NCBI RefSeq assembly: GCF_016839145.1 | Contig: NZ_CP069303.1 | Span: 4,528,501 to 4,592,500, forward strand | Reading direction: 5' to 3' | Source of the DNA: Shinella sp. PSBB067 | Lineage (GTDB): Bacteria; Pseudomonadota; Alphaproteobacteria; Rhizobiales; Rhizobiaceae | DNA: 64,000 nucleotides | In this document: positions 34,068 through 48,432 of the stretch, in pieces | Numbering within the stretch: position 1 is the stretch's first letter | Layout of the letters: each line of letters opens with the position of its first letter | Notes under the pieces: model-generated | What the model was told of the DNA's origin: nothing | What the model saw: only the letters and a program-made list of their open reading frames with translations | The model's database searches: none | Position numbers and translations under genes: made by a program

Positions 34068-34886
34068 ATGAACACCTGGTCCCGTTTCAACATCGTCTCT
34101 GTCGTTCTCGGCTTTGCGTTCCTCTACCTGCCGATCGTGCTTCTGGTCGTCTTCTCCTTCAACGAATCCAAGCTCGTCACGGTCTGGGCCGGCTTCTCGA
34201 CGAAATGGTACGTGTCGCTCTTCCATAACCAGGGGCTGATGGATGCGGCCTGGGTGACGATCCGCGTGGGCTTGCTCGCCGCGAGCGTCGCGACCGTCCT
34301 CGGCACGATGGCGGCGCTGGCTCTGACGCGCTACACGCGCTTCCGCGGGCGGCTGCTGTTTTCCGGCATGGTCTATGCGCCGCTCGTCATGCCGGAAGTG
34401 ATCACCGGCCTGTCGCTGCTGCTGCTCTTCGTCGCCATCGGCTTCGACCGCGGCTTCGTGACGGTGACGCTCGCGCATATCACCTTCTCGATGTGCTTCG
34501 TGACGGTCGTGGTGCAGTCGCGCCTGCTTTCCTTCGACCGCTCGGTCGAGGAGGCGGCGCTCGATCTCGGCGCGACGCCCGTCAGGACCTTCTTCGAGGT
34601 GACGCTGCCGATCATCGCGCCGGCCGTGCTTTCCGGCTGGATGCTGGCCCTGACGCTCTCGCTCGACGACCTCGTCATCGCGAGCTTCACCTCCGGCCCG
34701 GGCGCGACCACCCTGCCGATGAAGATCTACAGCCAGGTGCGGCTCGGGGTGACGCCGGAAATCAACGCGGCCTGCACGCTGCTCATCGGCGTCGTCGCCA
34801 TCGGCGTCGTCATCGCCTCGATCATGACCAAGCGGCGCGAGGTCCAGCGCATGCGCGACGAACAGGCTGCCTTCGCCGGCGGCTAA
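34068..34886 (+). CDS. potI: Polyamine ABC transporter permease
   Basis: Second permease subunit, 272 residues. The ATG at 34068 is preceded by a strong GGGGAGG site (34054-34060), and six hydrophobic helices are seen. The EAA loop reads SVEEAALDLGATPVRTFFEV. PotC/PotI features are PLVMPEVITGLSLLLLF and LDDLVIASFTSGPGATTLPM. It is the last gene of potFGHI. No terminator with a T-run is visible in the 56 bases before the convergent AsmA-like gene. Confidence 0.94.
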   Translation: MNTWSRFNIVSVVLGFAFLYLPIVLLVVFSFNESKLVTVWAGFSTKWYVSLFHNQGLMDAAWVTIRVGLLAASVATVLGTMAALALTRYTRFRGRLLFSGMVYAPLVMPEVITGLSLLLLFVAIGFDRGFVTVTLAHITFSMCFVTVVVQSRLLSFDRSVEEAALDLGATPVRTFFEVTLPIIAPAVLSGWMLALTLSLDDLVIASFTSGPGATTLPMKIYSQVRLGVTPEINAACTLLIGVVAIGVVIASIMTKRREVQRMRDEQAAFAGG

Positions 34887-34942
34887 GGCGTTTCCAGCGA
34901 AAGTGTCCGACGGCTTTGCGAAAAACGAAGATCGGCCGGCGC

Positions 34943-36787
34943 TTACTGGCGGGGCGGCTGCCCCGTCAGGATCGAGGCGGGAGAGATGACGGGCTCCGGC
35001 CAGGACCCGCCGACGAAGAAGCTGAGGGGCGGATTGACGGTCGCTGCCCCATCCCCCTGCGGGCGGTCGGCAAGCGTGCCGGCCAGCGCCACGCTGCCGG
35101 TGCGGTAGGGGATCATGCCGGAGAGAGTCAGCAGTTTTTCATTGCCCTCGATTTCCGCCTTGGTGAGTTCGGCAAGGCCGCGGTCGAGCCGGGCCTCGAC
35201 ATCCGCGCGCACGAAGTCGAAGGAGCCGCCGGCGGCCTCGGAGATGTTGAAGAACGTGTTCTTGGCGGCGCGCTCCTCGAAGGCCTGGCGGTTGAAATGG
35301 GTGAGCGTGCCGCTGCCCATGCGCAGCCGGAAACGGCCGGACATGTCGGATGCGCTCGTCGCCCACAGCGGCCGGTCGGTCGAAAGCTCGAAATCGGCCG
35401 AACCGATCCCCGATGGCAGCGGGCCGGGCAGGGCGAGCGTGCTGACGATGGCGCCGATATCCACATTGCTTAGCGACATCTGCACCTGGCCGCCGCCGCG
35501 AAAACCGTCTTCCGCCAGCGCGATGCGCCCGGTCATGCGGCCGTCGAGGAAGGTGCTGTCGCCGACGTCGAAGGAGGCGCGGCCGTTCTCGATGCGCATG
35601 CCGGCGGCAAGGTCCTGCAGCGAGAAGGGGGCGAAGCTGGCGGTCCTGGCGGACAGGCGCAGGTCCATGCCGAACTGGTGGATGAAGGCGGTGTCGACCG
35701 TCGGCGCGTTCTGGTCGCTGCCGGGTAGCGGCGAAAAGGCCGTCAGGAAGGCGCGCAGGTCGATCCGGTCGAAGGCGAGCGTGCCGCCGATCTGCGGCAT
35801 GCCTTGCGGGGGCATGGCAATGTCGAGAACGCCGGTCGCCTGCGCATCGTCGAGCGTCAGCTTGACGTTTTCGAGCCTGGCGGAATAGCCTGACGTCGCG
35901 ATGTTGGCCTCCACGCTCAACTGCCCGATATTGCCCACCGCCGGGATGTCCGTGCCCTGCCAGGCAAGCACGCGGGCGAGCGAGGGCGTTGCAAGTTGCA
36001 GGGCGCCGGAGACGTAGGCATTCGCGGAGAGATTGGCCGTGCCCTCGAAGCCGATCGTGGTCGGATCCGCCGAGAGGCTGGTGCGAATAGTGGCGTTCCG
36101 CCCGGCCAGAAGGGCAAGCGGCTGGTCGCTGGCAAAGGACCACCGGGTCATCTCGCCGTTGACGACGCCGGAGAGCGAGAGTTCGAGGCGCTGGCGTAGC
36201 GACGGCCAGGTGATGTTGCCGTCGATGTCGGTGATGCGATAGGGCTGGCCGCCACGCGCGATGTCGAGGATGCCGTCGCGTATGGAGATCGTGCCGATGC
36301 GTTCGTTGGTAAGGTCGGTCGCCGGCTGTCCCTCGGGCGCCTTGGCGGTGGCGTCGATCGCCTCGATCAGCCAGCCGCTGTGCCGCCAGTTGAAGACGCC
36401 CTCGGCGCTCCAGCCGACATGGATGACCGGCCGGACCAGTTCGAAGTCGCTGAAGGCCGGCCGGCCGCGCACGGCGCCGAAAAGGTCGAAGGTCGCGGAT
36501 ATGGCTTCGGCGGTGGCAAGGTCGCCGCTGCCGCCCTCGGCCTTCTTGCCGACGATGCGCACATTGCCAAGCGTCACGCGCGGATACGGCCAGAAGGCGA
36601 ATTCCGCGCCCTTGCCGACATGCACGTCGGCGCCCGTCCAGTTCTCCAGCGCCCGTTCGATCCCCCTTTCGACCGTCGCCGTCTGGACGAGAAAGGGAAA
36701 GGCGATTCGCGCTGCCGCCACGGCGAGGACAAGGGCAAGGAGCCCCCGCACCAGAAGCTTCGAACGGAGGAAACGGGAAAGGCTCAT
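34943..36787 (-). CDS. AsmA-family membrane-anchored protein
   Basis: The product has 614 residues with one N-terminal membrane helix (about residues 12-34) and a long, beta-rich periplasmic region. The AsmA family pattern is visible at the start of the mature part ([20 protein letters not shown]), in the [18 protein letters not shown] strand (about 64-81) and in the C-terminal [14 protein letters not shown] region. AsmA-like proteins are thought to take part in phospholipid transport or outer-membrane assembly. It is a single gene, divergent from acsA with 171 bases between starts. Confidence 0.85.
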   Translation of the reverse strand: MSLSRFLRSKLLVRGLLALVLAVAAARIAFPFLVQTATVERGIERALENWTGADVHVGKGAEFAFWPYPRVTLGNVRIVGKKAEGGSGDLATAEAISATFDLFGAVRGRPAFSDFELVRPVIHVGWSAEGVFNWRHSGWLIEAIDATAKAPEGQPATDLTNERIGTISIRDGILDIARGGQPYRITDIDGNITWPSLRQRLELSLSGVVNGEMTRWSFASDQPLALLAGRNATIRTSLSADPTTIGFEGTANLSANAYVSGALQLATPSLARVLAWQGTDIPAVGNIGQLSVEANIATSGYSARLENVKLTLDDAQATGVLDIAMPPQGMPQIGGTLAFDRIDLRAFLTAFSPLPGSDQNAPTVDTAFIHQFGMDLRLSARTASFAPFSLQDLAAGMRIENGRASFDVGDSTFLDGRMTGRIALAEDGFRGGGQVQMSLSNVDIGAIVSTLALPGPLPSGIGSADFELSTDRPLWATSASDMSGRFRLRMGSGTLTHFNRQAFEERAAKNTFFNISEAAGGSFDFVRADVEARLDRGLAELTKAEIEGNEKLLTLSGMIPYRTGSVALAGTLADRPQGDGAATVNPPLSFFVGGSWPEPVISPASILTGQPPRQ

Positions 36788-36958
36788 GCGGGGCGCGGCT
36801 CCTCTGCCGGCAATGATCTCGTCTCAAGCAAAACGGGGATAGGCGCTCACGGGCAAGAAATCAAATGCCGGCGTGGCGGAATTGCGTTCGGTAAGGGCGC
36901 TCGCCACTTTATGCCGCGGCGCAACATGCTATACGGGTGCCATGGAGTGGAGGAAAGC

Positions 36959-38911
<1,953 letters not shown>

Positions 38912-39029
38912 GCGCTGCCGGCATTAACGATTTTAGCCTTTCGGCGTTAACCAAGTTTGCGAAGTTGTGAACGAAAGCCCCGCGATGAAACCCGCCGGAT
39001 AAGGATTTGTTAATCCGCGCCGACGCAAG

Positions 39030-39163
39030 GTCGTGCCAACTTGAGCGCGCCCGATGAAGGGCGTTCCGGGCGCACCAGGCCCCGATGGCATGAAGCCGTT
39101 CACCTCCGCTTTCGTTGGACAGCATTCAAACTATCGGGGCGGCTTCTGCCGCCCTCTTTTTTT
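39030..39163 (+). ncRNA. Candidate small regulatory RNA (start approximate)
   Basis: The space between acsA and cbrA holds three features of a trans-acting RNA. There is a 7-bp hairpin (39047-39053 with 39067-39073), then a probably single-stranded ACCTCC (39102-39107) complementary to ribosome-binding sites, and then a GC-rich terminator ending in T-runs (39137-39163). The 5' end is not defined; I found no certain promoter. The alternative is that this is only a long acsA 3' untranslated region ending at the same terminator, or a 3'-derived sRNA. Confidence 0.45.
39137..39163 (+). terminator. Strong Rho-independent terminator downstream of acsA
   Basis: A 7-bp GGGCGGC/GCCGCCC stem (39137-39143 with 39148-39154), a TTCT loop and TCTTTTTTT make this the strongest T-run terminator in the window. 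It lies 226 bases after the acsA stop and 30 bases from the convergent cbrA stop. Confidence 0.9.
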
Positions 39164-39193
39164 ACCGTTCTTCCGTCCGCCGCGCCCGCTGCC

Positions 39194-42652
<3,459 letters not shown>

Positions 42653-42692
42653 GTTCAGGCCTGTCTCTCGCTCCCGGCGCCCCGGACTTCCA

Positions 42693-42707
42693 TTAACGCT
42701 TTATTAA
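42693..42707. promoter_or_regulatory. Full CtrA-type binding box upstream of cbrA
   Basis: TTAA-CGCTTTA-TTAA matches the TTAA-N7-TTAA consensus of CtrA. It lies 41-55 bases upstream of the cbrA start codon, where it could overlap the promoter. Binding is inferred from the match only. Confidence 0.6.
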
Positions 42708-42787
42708 TAGCGGTGCAGGCGCGGAGGGTCCAGCGGCGGTGCCCGCAAGCCCGGGGCTTTCAGGCGAAAGGGTTAACGGCTTCCGGG

Positions 42788-42810
42788 ATTATTGTGCGAT
42801 GCACAATAAT
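42788..42810. promoter_or_regulatory. Perfect 10-3-10 palindrome upstream of phaP
   Basis: Arms ATTATTGTGC and GCACAATAAT (42788-42797 and 42801-42810) are exact complements around GAT. It ends one base before the -35 element of phaP. The TGC-N3-GCA core resembles sites of PhaR-type polyhydroxybutyrate regulators, the expected repressors of phasin genes. Confidence 0.7.
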
Positions 42811-42811
42811 G

Positions 42812-42839
42812 TTGCAATGCGAAAGAAGTTGGACTATAT
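42812..42839 (+). promoter_or_regulatory. phaP promoter
   Basis: TTGCAA (42812-42817), a 16-base spacer and CTATAT (42834-42839) match the rhizobial housekeeping -35/-10 pattern. The start codon of phaP is 57 bases downstream of the -10 element. Confidence 0.7.
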
Positions 42840-42896
42840 AGAGGTCATCCAAGAACACGGCGCCTCTGGAGAGGGCCAAACCAAGGAGTGCAGAAA

Positions 42897-43346
42897 ATGG
42901 CTGCCAAGAAGACCGACGACGTATTTTCCATCGCATCCCTCGACCCGAGCAAGTTTTCCGAAAGCTTCCGCGATTTCGCCGAAAAGGGCGCCGCGCAGAC
43001 CAAGGAAGCCTATGCCAAGATGAAGGAAGCTGCCGAAGACGCCACGAAGACCGTTGAAGCGACGTTCGAAAGCGCGCAGGCCGGCTCCGTCGAACTCGGC
43101 CTCAAGGCCATCGAAGCGCTCCGCACCAATGCCGAAAACTCGCTTTCCCACATGGAAGCCCTGCTCGGCGTGAAGTCCGTTGCCGAACTCTTCGAGCTGC
43201 AGACCGCCTTCCTGCGCAAGCAGGCCGAGGTTGTCGTCGAGCAGGCCAAGACCCTTCAGGAAACCTCGAAGAAGGTTGCCGAAAAGGTCATCGCTCCGGG
43301 CAAGTCCGCCGCCGAAAAGGCCGCGAAGTCCTTCAAGGCCGTCTGA
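42897..43346 (+). CDS. phaP: Phasin (polyhydroxybutyrate granule protein)
   Basis: Phasins coat polyhydroxybutyrate granules and control their size and number. The product has 149 residues; the ATG at 42897 follows AAGGAG (42883-42888). It is almost wholly helical and rich in Ala, Lys and Glu, with an amphipathic coiled-coil layout (KEAYAKMKEAAEDATKTVEA) and the family pattern LFELQTAFLRKQAEVVVEQA in the middle. An Ala/Lys-rich tail ends the protein. It has its own promoter with a large upstream palindrome and its own terminator, so it is monocistronic and probably strongly expressed. The codon choice is strict, as in highly expressed genes. Confidence 0.92.
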   Translation: MAAKKTDDVFSIASLDPSKFSESFRDFAEKGAAQTKEAYAKMKEAAEDATKTVEATFESAQAGSVELGLKAIEALRTNAENSLSHMEALLGVKSVAELFELQTAFLRKQAEVVVEQAKTLQETSKKVAEKVIAPGKSAAEKAAKSFKAV

Positions 43347-43382
43347 GCCGCCGCATGGCGCGGGGCCACGGCCCGATATTGG

Positions 43383-43412
43383 AATGGCCGGGCGTTCGTC
43401 CGGCCATTTTCG
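43383..43412 (+). terminator. Terminator after phaP
   Basis: A 9-bp stem AATGGCCGG/CCGGCCATT (43383-43391 with 43400-43408) is followed by TTCGTTT. It separates phaP from tRNA-His. Confidence 0.75.
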
Positions 43413-43493
43413 TTTGTGGGCAGCGCAGAAAAGGCTTGAAAAAAGGTGCGGCTGCCCGTATGTGACGCACCAACGGCGCCGAGCGCGCCTTGT

Positions 43494-43570
43494 GCGGTTG
43501 TAGCTCAGTTGGTTAGAGCGCAGGTTTGTGGCACCTGAGGTCGTAGGTTCGATTCCCACCAACCGTACCA
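43494..43570 (+). tRNA. tRNA-His (anticodon GTG)
   Basis: A 77-base cloverleaf with encoded CCA (43568-43570). The anticodon loop TTGTGGC lies between CAGGT and ACCTG, giving anticodon GTG at 43528-43530. The acceptor stem pairs GCGGTTG with CAACCGT, so position 1 is G opposite U72 and the discriminator is A73. Nothing at -1 can pair with a C73 as in most bacteria. This is the alphaproteobacterial histidine-tRNA type. The T stem has an A51-C63 mismatch. Confidence 0.97.
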
Positions 43571-43820
43571 TTTCTCCTTTCGAGACTTGATCGTTTCCGC
43601 CTCGCGGCAGGGTTTTGTCCCTCGCCCGCCGGTGACGGCGCTCCCGCTTTTTCCACGTTGGCCACGGCGATCATCGAGCCGGACCGTTCGGCCGTAAGCC
43701 GCTGTAAACCCTTCATTTACCACGCCTTCGGCCGTATTCCCGATTTGGCACTCTCATTAGCAATCCGTTGACCAATGAATCCCTAGGGTCGGTTCGTTCT
43801 CAAGGGGAGAACCGGTCCGC

Positions 43821-46118
43821 ATGACGCGCAGCCGCGATGCAAATGGGGTTCTTCAAATGCACATGACGTGCGTCAAATGGCTGGCGATTCCTGCCGGCAT
43901 GCTCGGGCTGTTCCTTCTCTGGCTGCCGATCAGCCTTCAGGCACAGCTCATTCTCAGTTTCGCCGTGCTCGGCGTGATGTTCCTGGCCATGACGCGGCCG
44001 GCCAGCACCACCCTGCGGCTCGTCACCTTCACCTTCGCCGGCATCCTCGCCATGCGCTACGCCTTCTGGCGCACCACCGAGACGCTGCCGAGCATCCATG
44101 AACCGCTGAACTTCATTCCCGGCCTGATCCTCTATCTGGCGGAAATGTACTGCCTCGCCATGCTGGCGATCAGCTTCTTCATGCTGGCCGATCCCTTGAA
44201 GCGTGCGGCACCGGCGCCGGGCGAGGCGGCCGACCTTCCGACCGTCGACGTCTTCATTCCCTCCTACAACGAAGAGCCGGAGCTTCTGGCCGGCACGCTC
44301 GCCGCGGCAAAGTCGCTGCTCTATCCGAAGGACAAGCTGACCGTCTATCTGCTCGACGACGGCGGCACGGAAGCCAAGCGCAACCACAAGGACCCGCGGG
44401 TCTCCATCGCCGCGATCCGCCGGCACGAGCAGTTGAAGGCGCTCTGCGCCTCGCTCGGCGTCGTCTACCACGCGCGCAAGCAGAACGATCATGCGAAAGC
44501 CGGCAACCTCAACGAGGGCCTGAAGGTCTCGAAGGGCGAACTCGTCGTCGTCTTCGATGCCGACCATGCCCCGGTGCGCGAGTTCCTGCGCGAGACGGTC
44601 GGCTTCTTCCGCGAGGACAAGAAGCTCTTTCTCGTCCAGACGCCGCACTATTTCCTCAATCCCGATCCGCTCGAAAAGAACCTGCGCACCTTCGCGCGCA
44701 TGCCCTCGGAAAACGAGATGTTCTATTCGATCCTGCAGCGCGGGCTCGACAAGTGGAACGCCTCGTTCTTCTGCGGCTCGGCGGCGGTGCTGCGCCGCGC
44801 GGCGCTCGCGGCGGCGAACGGCTTTTCCGGCCAGTCGATCACCGAGGACTGCGAGACGGCGCTGGCGCTCCATTCCAAGGGCTGGCACAGCGTCTATGTC
44901 GACAAGCCGCTGATCGCCGGCCTGCAGCCGGAGACCTTCGTGTCCTTCATCGGCCAGCGCGCGCGCTGGTGCCAGGGCATGCTGCAGATCCTGATCCTGA
45001 ACCGGCCGTTCCTCGCCAGGGGCCTGACGCTCGCCCAGCGCATCTGCTACGCCGGCATCAACCTCTTCTGGCTCTTCCCGCTGTCGCGGCTGGCCTTCGT
45101 CTTCTCGCCGCTGCTCTACATCTTCTTCTCGCTGGAAATCTACCAGGCCAACATCCTCGAATTCGCCTCCTATGCGGTGACCTACCTCATCGGCTCCTTC
45201 GCCATGCAGAGCTACCTCTACGGGCGCGTACGCTGGCCCTGGGTCTCCGAGCTTTACGAATATGTGCAGTCGGTGATGCTGTTCGGCTCCATCGTCTCGG
45301 TGGTGCGCAACCCGCGAAAGCCCACCTTCAACGTCACCGCGAAAGGCCAGACGCTCGACCGCAGCATGCTGTCGCCGCTCGCCCGGCCGTATTTCGCCAT
45401 CTTCTTCCTCCTGCTGGCGGCGGCGCTCTATTCCGGCTACCGCTTCCTGACCGAGCCGGTCGCAAGCGAACTCCTGACCATCGTCGCGGCCTGGAACCTC
45501 ATCAATCTTGGCCTTGCCGGCGCGGCGCTCGGCGTCGTCGCCGAACGGCGCGAGCTGCGTCGCAACCAGCGCCTGCCGGTCAAGCGCCATGCCCTGATGA
45601 AGGCGGACGGCAAGCTCAGCAACATCATCATCCAGGACGCCTCCTTCGGCGGCATCTCGGTGGAATTCGTCGAGGACAGGCCGCAGATCGATCTGGATCA
45701 CCCGCTGGAGGCAACGATCCAGCTTCGCCGCGCCGGCCAGGTCATCGCCTTCGACGTGGTCTGCCGCTCCACCCACGGCGCGGGCGCGGACACGCTCTGC
45801 GGCTTTGCCTACAAGGAACGCACGCCGGAAACCTTCATGGCGATCGCCGAGCTGATGTACTCGGACCAGTCCGTCCTTCAGGAGCGCCTGACCCGCCGCC
45901 AGATCCGCCACAGCTTCTTCTGGGGCACCTCGCGCTTCGCGCTGTGGAGCATCCGCGAGACGCTGCGGGCTCTGCGCTACTCGTTCGGCCTCCTTCGCGA
46001 GAACGCCGTCAAGTCCATCGCCGATGCCCCCATCGTCGTGAAGGAAAGCAATGCCCAGATGTCCGGCCGCGTCCCCGAGCAGCCGCCGGTTCTGCAAGGA
46101 GTGCAGGCCTATGGCTAA
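43821..46118 (+). CDS. bcsA: Cellulose synthase catalytic subunit
   Basis: BcsA polymerises UDP-glucose into beta-1,4-glucan and threads it through the inner membrane. The 765-residue protein has two or three N-terminal membrane helices, a GT2 domain with DDGG (near residue 179), DAD (246), TED (339) and QRARW (378), then further helices. A C-terminal PilZ domain has the cyclic-di-GMP motif RxxxR in RRELRRNQRLPVKR (about 574-587) and DASFGG (about 605). All catalytic and c-di-GMP residues look intact. ATGs at 43857 and 43863 are alternative starts; the first has GGGGAG 12 bases upstream. bcsB overlaps its end by 8 bases. Confidence 0.96.
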   Translation: MTRSRDANGVLQMHMTCVKWLAIPAGMLGLFLLWLPISLQAQLILSFAVLGVMFLAMTRPASTTLRLVTFTFAGILAMRYAFWRTTETLPSIHEPLNFIPGLILYLAEMYCLAMLAISFFMLADPLKRAAPAPGEAADLPTVDVFIPSYNEEPELLAGTLAAAKSLLYPKDKLTVYLLDDGGTEAKRNHKDPRVSIAAIRRHEQLKALCASLGVVYHARKQNDHAKAGNLNEGLKVSKGELVVVFDADHAPVREFLRETVGFFREDKKLFLVQTPHYFLNPDPLEKNLRTFARMPSENEMFYSILQRGLDKWNASFFCGSAAVLRRAALAAANGFSGQSITEDCETALALHSKGWHSVYVDKPLIAGLQPETFVSFIGQRARWCQGMLQILILNRPFLARGLTLAQRICYAGINLFWLFPLSRLAFVFSPLLYIFFSLEIYQANILEFASYAVTYLIGSFAMQSYLYGRVRWPWVSELYEYVQSVMLFGSIVSVVRNPRKPTFNVTAKGQTLDRSMLSPLARPYFAIFFLLLAAALYSGYRFLTEPVASELLTIVAAWNLINLGLAGAALGVVAERRELRRNQRLPVKRHALMKADGKLSNIIIQDASFGGISVEFVEDRPQIDLDHPLEATIQLRRAGQVIAFDVVCRSTHGAGADTLCGFAYKERTPETFMAIAELMYSDQSVLQERLTRRQIRHSFFWGTSRFALWSIRETLRALRYSFGLLRENAVKSIADAPIVVKESNAQMSGRVPEQPPVLQGVQAYG

Positions 46119-48432
46119 GACCCCTCTTCTCGGAACCCTGGGCCTTGCCCTTCTCCTCGCCTCGGCCGGCATGGGCCGCGCCGGCGAACTGGTCGCGGAT
46201 GCCGTGCAGCCGCTGCTCGAAGGCACGGCGCTTGCCGGCGGCCTTCTGCCCGATCCCGCCGGCAGGGTAAAGCCGGCGCTGCCCCAAACGGCCGCCCCCG
46301 GACATCTCGTGCCGTTCGAGCAGTCCGCCGATGCCTACATGCTGTCGGGCGAGGACGACGTCGCCACCTTCACCTTCGCGCTGGAAGGTCCCCAGGTCGC
46401 CGCGGGCGGCATGCTGAACATCGCCTATGTCAATGCCGTCTCCGTGCTGCCCGATACCGCGCGCATGGATGTCGAGATCAACGGCCGCGATGCCGGCGGC
46501 TTCGCCATCGCCTCGCCGGGCGGCGTCAGGACGGAGAAGCTCTCCGTGGCGGCGGAATTCCTGAAGCCCGGCCGCAATGTCGTACGCCTTCGCGCCCGCC
46601 AGCATCATCGTGTCGATTGCTCGCTGGCGGCGACCTATGAGCTCTGGACGAAGCTCGATCCGGCGCTGACCGGCTTCGCCTCGACGCTGCCGTCCGGCCT
46701 TGCCGATTTCGATTCCCTGCTCGCCGTCCGCCGCAATGCCGCCGGGCGCACCGATGTCCGCCTCGTCCTGCCGGGCGCGCCGGATGCCGCGGCGTTGAAC
46801 GAAGCCGCGCCCGTCCTGCAGGCGCTCACCCTCTTCCTCGATCGCGACGACGTGACCGTCTCGGTCGCCGACAAGCCGGGCACCGGACCCGGCATCGACC
46901 TTGTCATGGCGATGGACCGCGACGGGGCGGAGGCGCTTGCAAAGCGCGGCCTTGCCGCCGCGCCCCGCGGGCTTTCGGTGCAGGCGGGCGCGTCGGCGGA
47001 CCGTGCCATGGTCGTGATGCGCGCGGCCGATGCCGGCGACGTCACGACGGCCCTGCTTGCCGCGGTGAAGGGCCCCATGGCCGATGGCCTGCAATCCGGT
47101 GTCTTCGGGAAGGGCAGGGGCGTTCTCGCCGTCGATGCCGGGGAGCGGCGCACGCTGAAGGAGACGGGCTACGAGACCCGTGTCTTCTCCGGCCGCCTTT
47201 CGCGCACGGATTTCACCGTCGAGATGCCGGCGGATTTCTATCCGGCCGAATATGCCACGATCGACCTGCGCCTTTCGGCGGCGACGTCGCCGGGGCTGGA
47301 ACAGACCGCCCAGCTTCTCGTGCGCGTCAACGACAGGGTCGTGACGAGCCACCCCTTCCGCAACCGCGAGGGCCAGCAGTTCGACGGCAAGCGCATCGAA
47401 CTGCCGCTGCGCGCCTTCCGGCCCGGCGTGAACACGCTCGAGCTGCTCGCCGAGCTGCCGGTCGCGGCCGACGCCGCCTGCCGGCCGGAGGAGCGCGACG
47501 ATGCCAAGCCCCGCTTCATCCTGCTCGACACGACGGCGATCGAGATACCCCAGCTTGCCCGCGTCGGCCGGCTGCCGGATCTCGCGGCGCTCGCCGGCAA
47601 GGCCTACCCCTATGGCGCCGGCAAGCCCTTCGACCTCTTCATCGACCGGGCGGACACGCAATCGGCCGGCGCAGGCCTCACCATGCTCTCGCGCCTGGCG
47701 CTTTCCGCCCGCGCGCCGCTGAATGCGAGGATCGCCATCGGCGCGCCGTCCGAAGGCACCGGCCGCGACGCGCTGGTCGTTTCCTCGCAGCAGGATTTCG
47801 CCGAGCTCGGCGCATCGGGAAAGACGGACTTCCCCGATCCCGCAAGGCCCGATCCCATGGTTACGGCGTCTGTCTCCCCGGCGGCATCCGGCAACGATGC
47901 GGCCGATCTTCTGGAGGCCTTCCGGACTTCCACCGCGTCCCGGCAGGAGGAAGGGTCGCTCGGTTCGCGCATCCAGCTCGGGCTCTCCGCCGCCACCAGG
48001 AGCTTCCGCCGCTGGCTGAGCTATGAGACGGACGACGCGCACGCCGCCGCGCATGGCGAGGGTTCGCTGGTGACGCTGTCGCAGATGCGCTCGCCGGACG
48101 GGCTTGCCACCTGGACGGTGATCCGCGCCGGCTCCCCGCACGATGCGGCGGCCGGGGTGGAGCGGCTCGTGGCGCCCGCCGTCTGGCGGGACCTCCAGGG
48201 CGGCACGGCGTCCATCGAAACGGCGAGCCTGTCCGTGGTCAGCCTGCCGGCTGCCGAGCGCTATGTCGCCGACCTCGACGATCTCAGCCCCGGCAACCTT
48301 CGCCGCCTCGCGGCCGCCTGGTTCTCCGACAATTTCCAGATCTATGTGCTGGTCGTCCTCGCAAGCCTCGGCCTCTTCGCCGCCTGGCTCGGGCTGACGG
48401 TGCCGCGCAAGGGCGTGAGGTCCGACACATGA
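46111..48432 (+). CDS. bcsB: Cellulose synthase regulatory/periplasmic subunit
   Basis: BcsB forms the periplasmic partner that guides the nascent glucan from BcsA. The 773-residue protein starts at the ATG at 46111, overlapping the bcsA stop, with a signal peptide cleaved near GRA-GEL. The two carbohydrate-binding/flavodoxin-like repeats expected of BcsB fit the region with YELWTKLDPALTGF (about 175-190), and the single C-terminal membrane anchor is FQIYVLVVLASLGLFAAWLG. The DYDSL-like ADFDSLLAVR after SGLAD is a family trait. The next gene overlaps by 4 bases, so bcsA, bcsB and the TPR gene are tightly coupled. Confidence 0.92.
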   Translation: MAKTPLLGTLGLALLLASAGMGRAGELVADAVQPLLEGTALAGGLLPDPAGRVKPALPQTAAPGHLVPFEQSADAYMLSGEDDVATFTFALEGPQVAAGGMLNIAYVNAVSVLPDTARMDVEINGRDAGGFAIASPGGVRTEKLSVAAEFLKPGRNVVRLRARQHHRVDCSLAATYELWTKLDPALTGFASTLPSGLADFDSLLAVRRNAAGRTDVRLVLPGAPDAAALNEAAPVLQALTLFLDRDDVTVSVADKPGTGPGIDLVMAMDRDGAEALAKRGLAAAPRGLSVQAGASADRAMVVMRAADAGDVTTALLAAVKGPMADGLQSGVFGKGRGVLAVDAGERRTLKETGYETRVFSGRLSRTDFTVEMPADFYPAEYATIDLRLSAATSPGLEQTAQLLVRVNDRVVTSHPFRNREGQQFDGKRIELPLRAFRPGVNTLELLAELPVAADAACRPEERDDAKPRFILLDTTAIEIPQLARVGRLPDLAALAGKAYPYGAGKPFDLFIDRADTQSAGAGLTMLSRLALSARAPLNARIAIGAPSEGTGRDALVVSSQQDFAELGASGKTDFPDPARPDPMVTASVSPAASGNDAADLLEAFRTSTASRQEEGSLGSRIQLGLSAATRSFRRWLSYETDDAHAAAHGEGSLVTLSQMRSPDGLATWTVIRAGSPHDAAAGVERLVAPAVWRDLQGGTASIETASLSVVSLPAAERYVADLDDLSPGNLRRLAAAWFSDNFQIYVLVVLASLGLFAAWLGLTVPRKGVRSDT

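Noticed and set aside
43505..43723. Minus-strand open frames running antisense through tRNA-His
   Set aside because: They contain the reverse complement of the tRNA and have no family resemblance.
43747..43761. Possible sigma-54 promoter (TGGCAC followed by TTAGCA) upstream of bcsA
   Set aside because: The spacing between GG and GC is 11 bases instead of the required 10, and the -12 part does not match TTGC.
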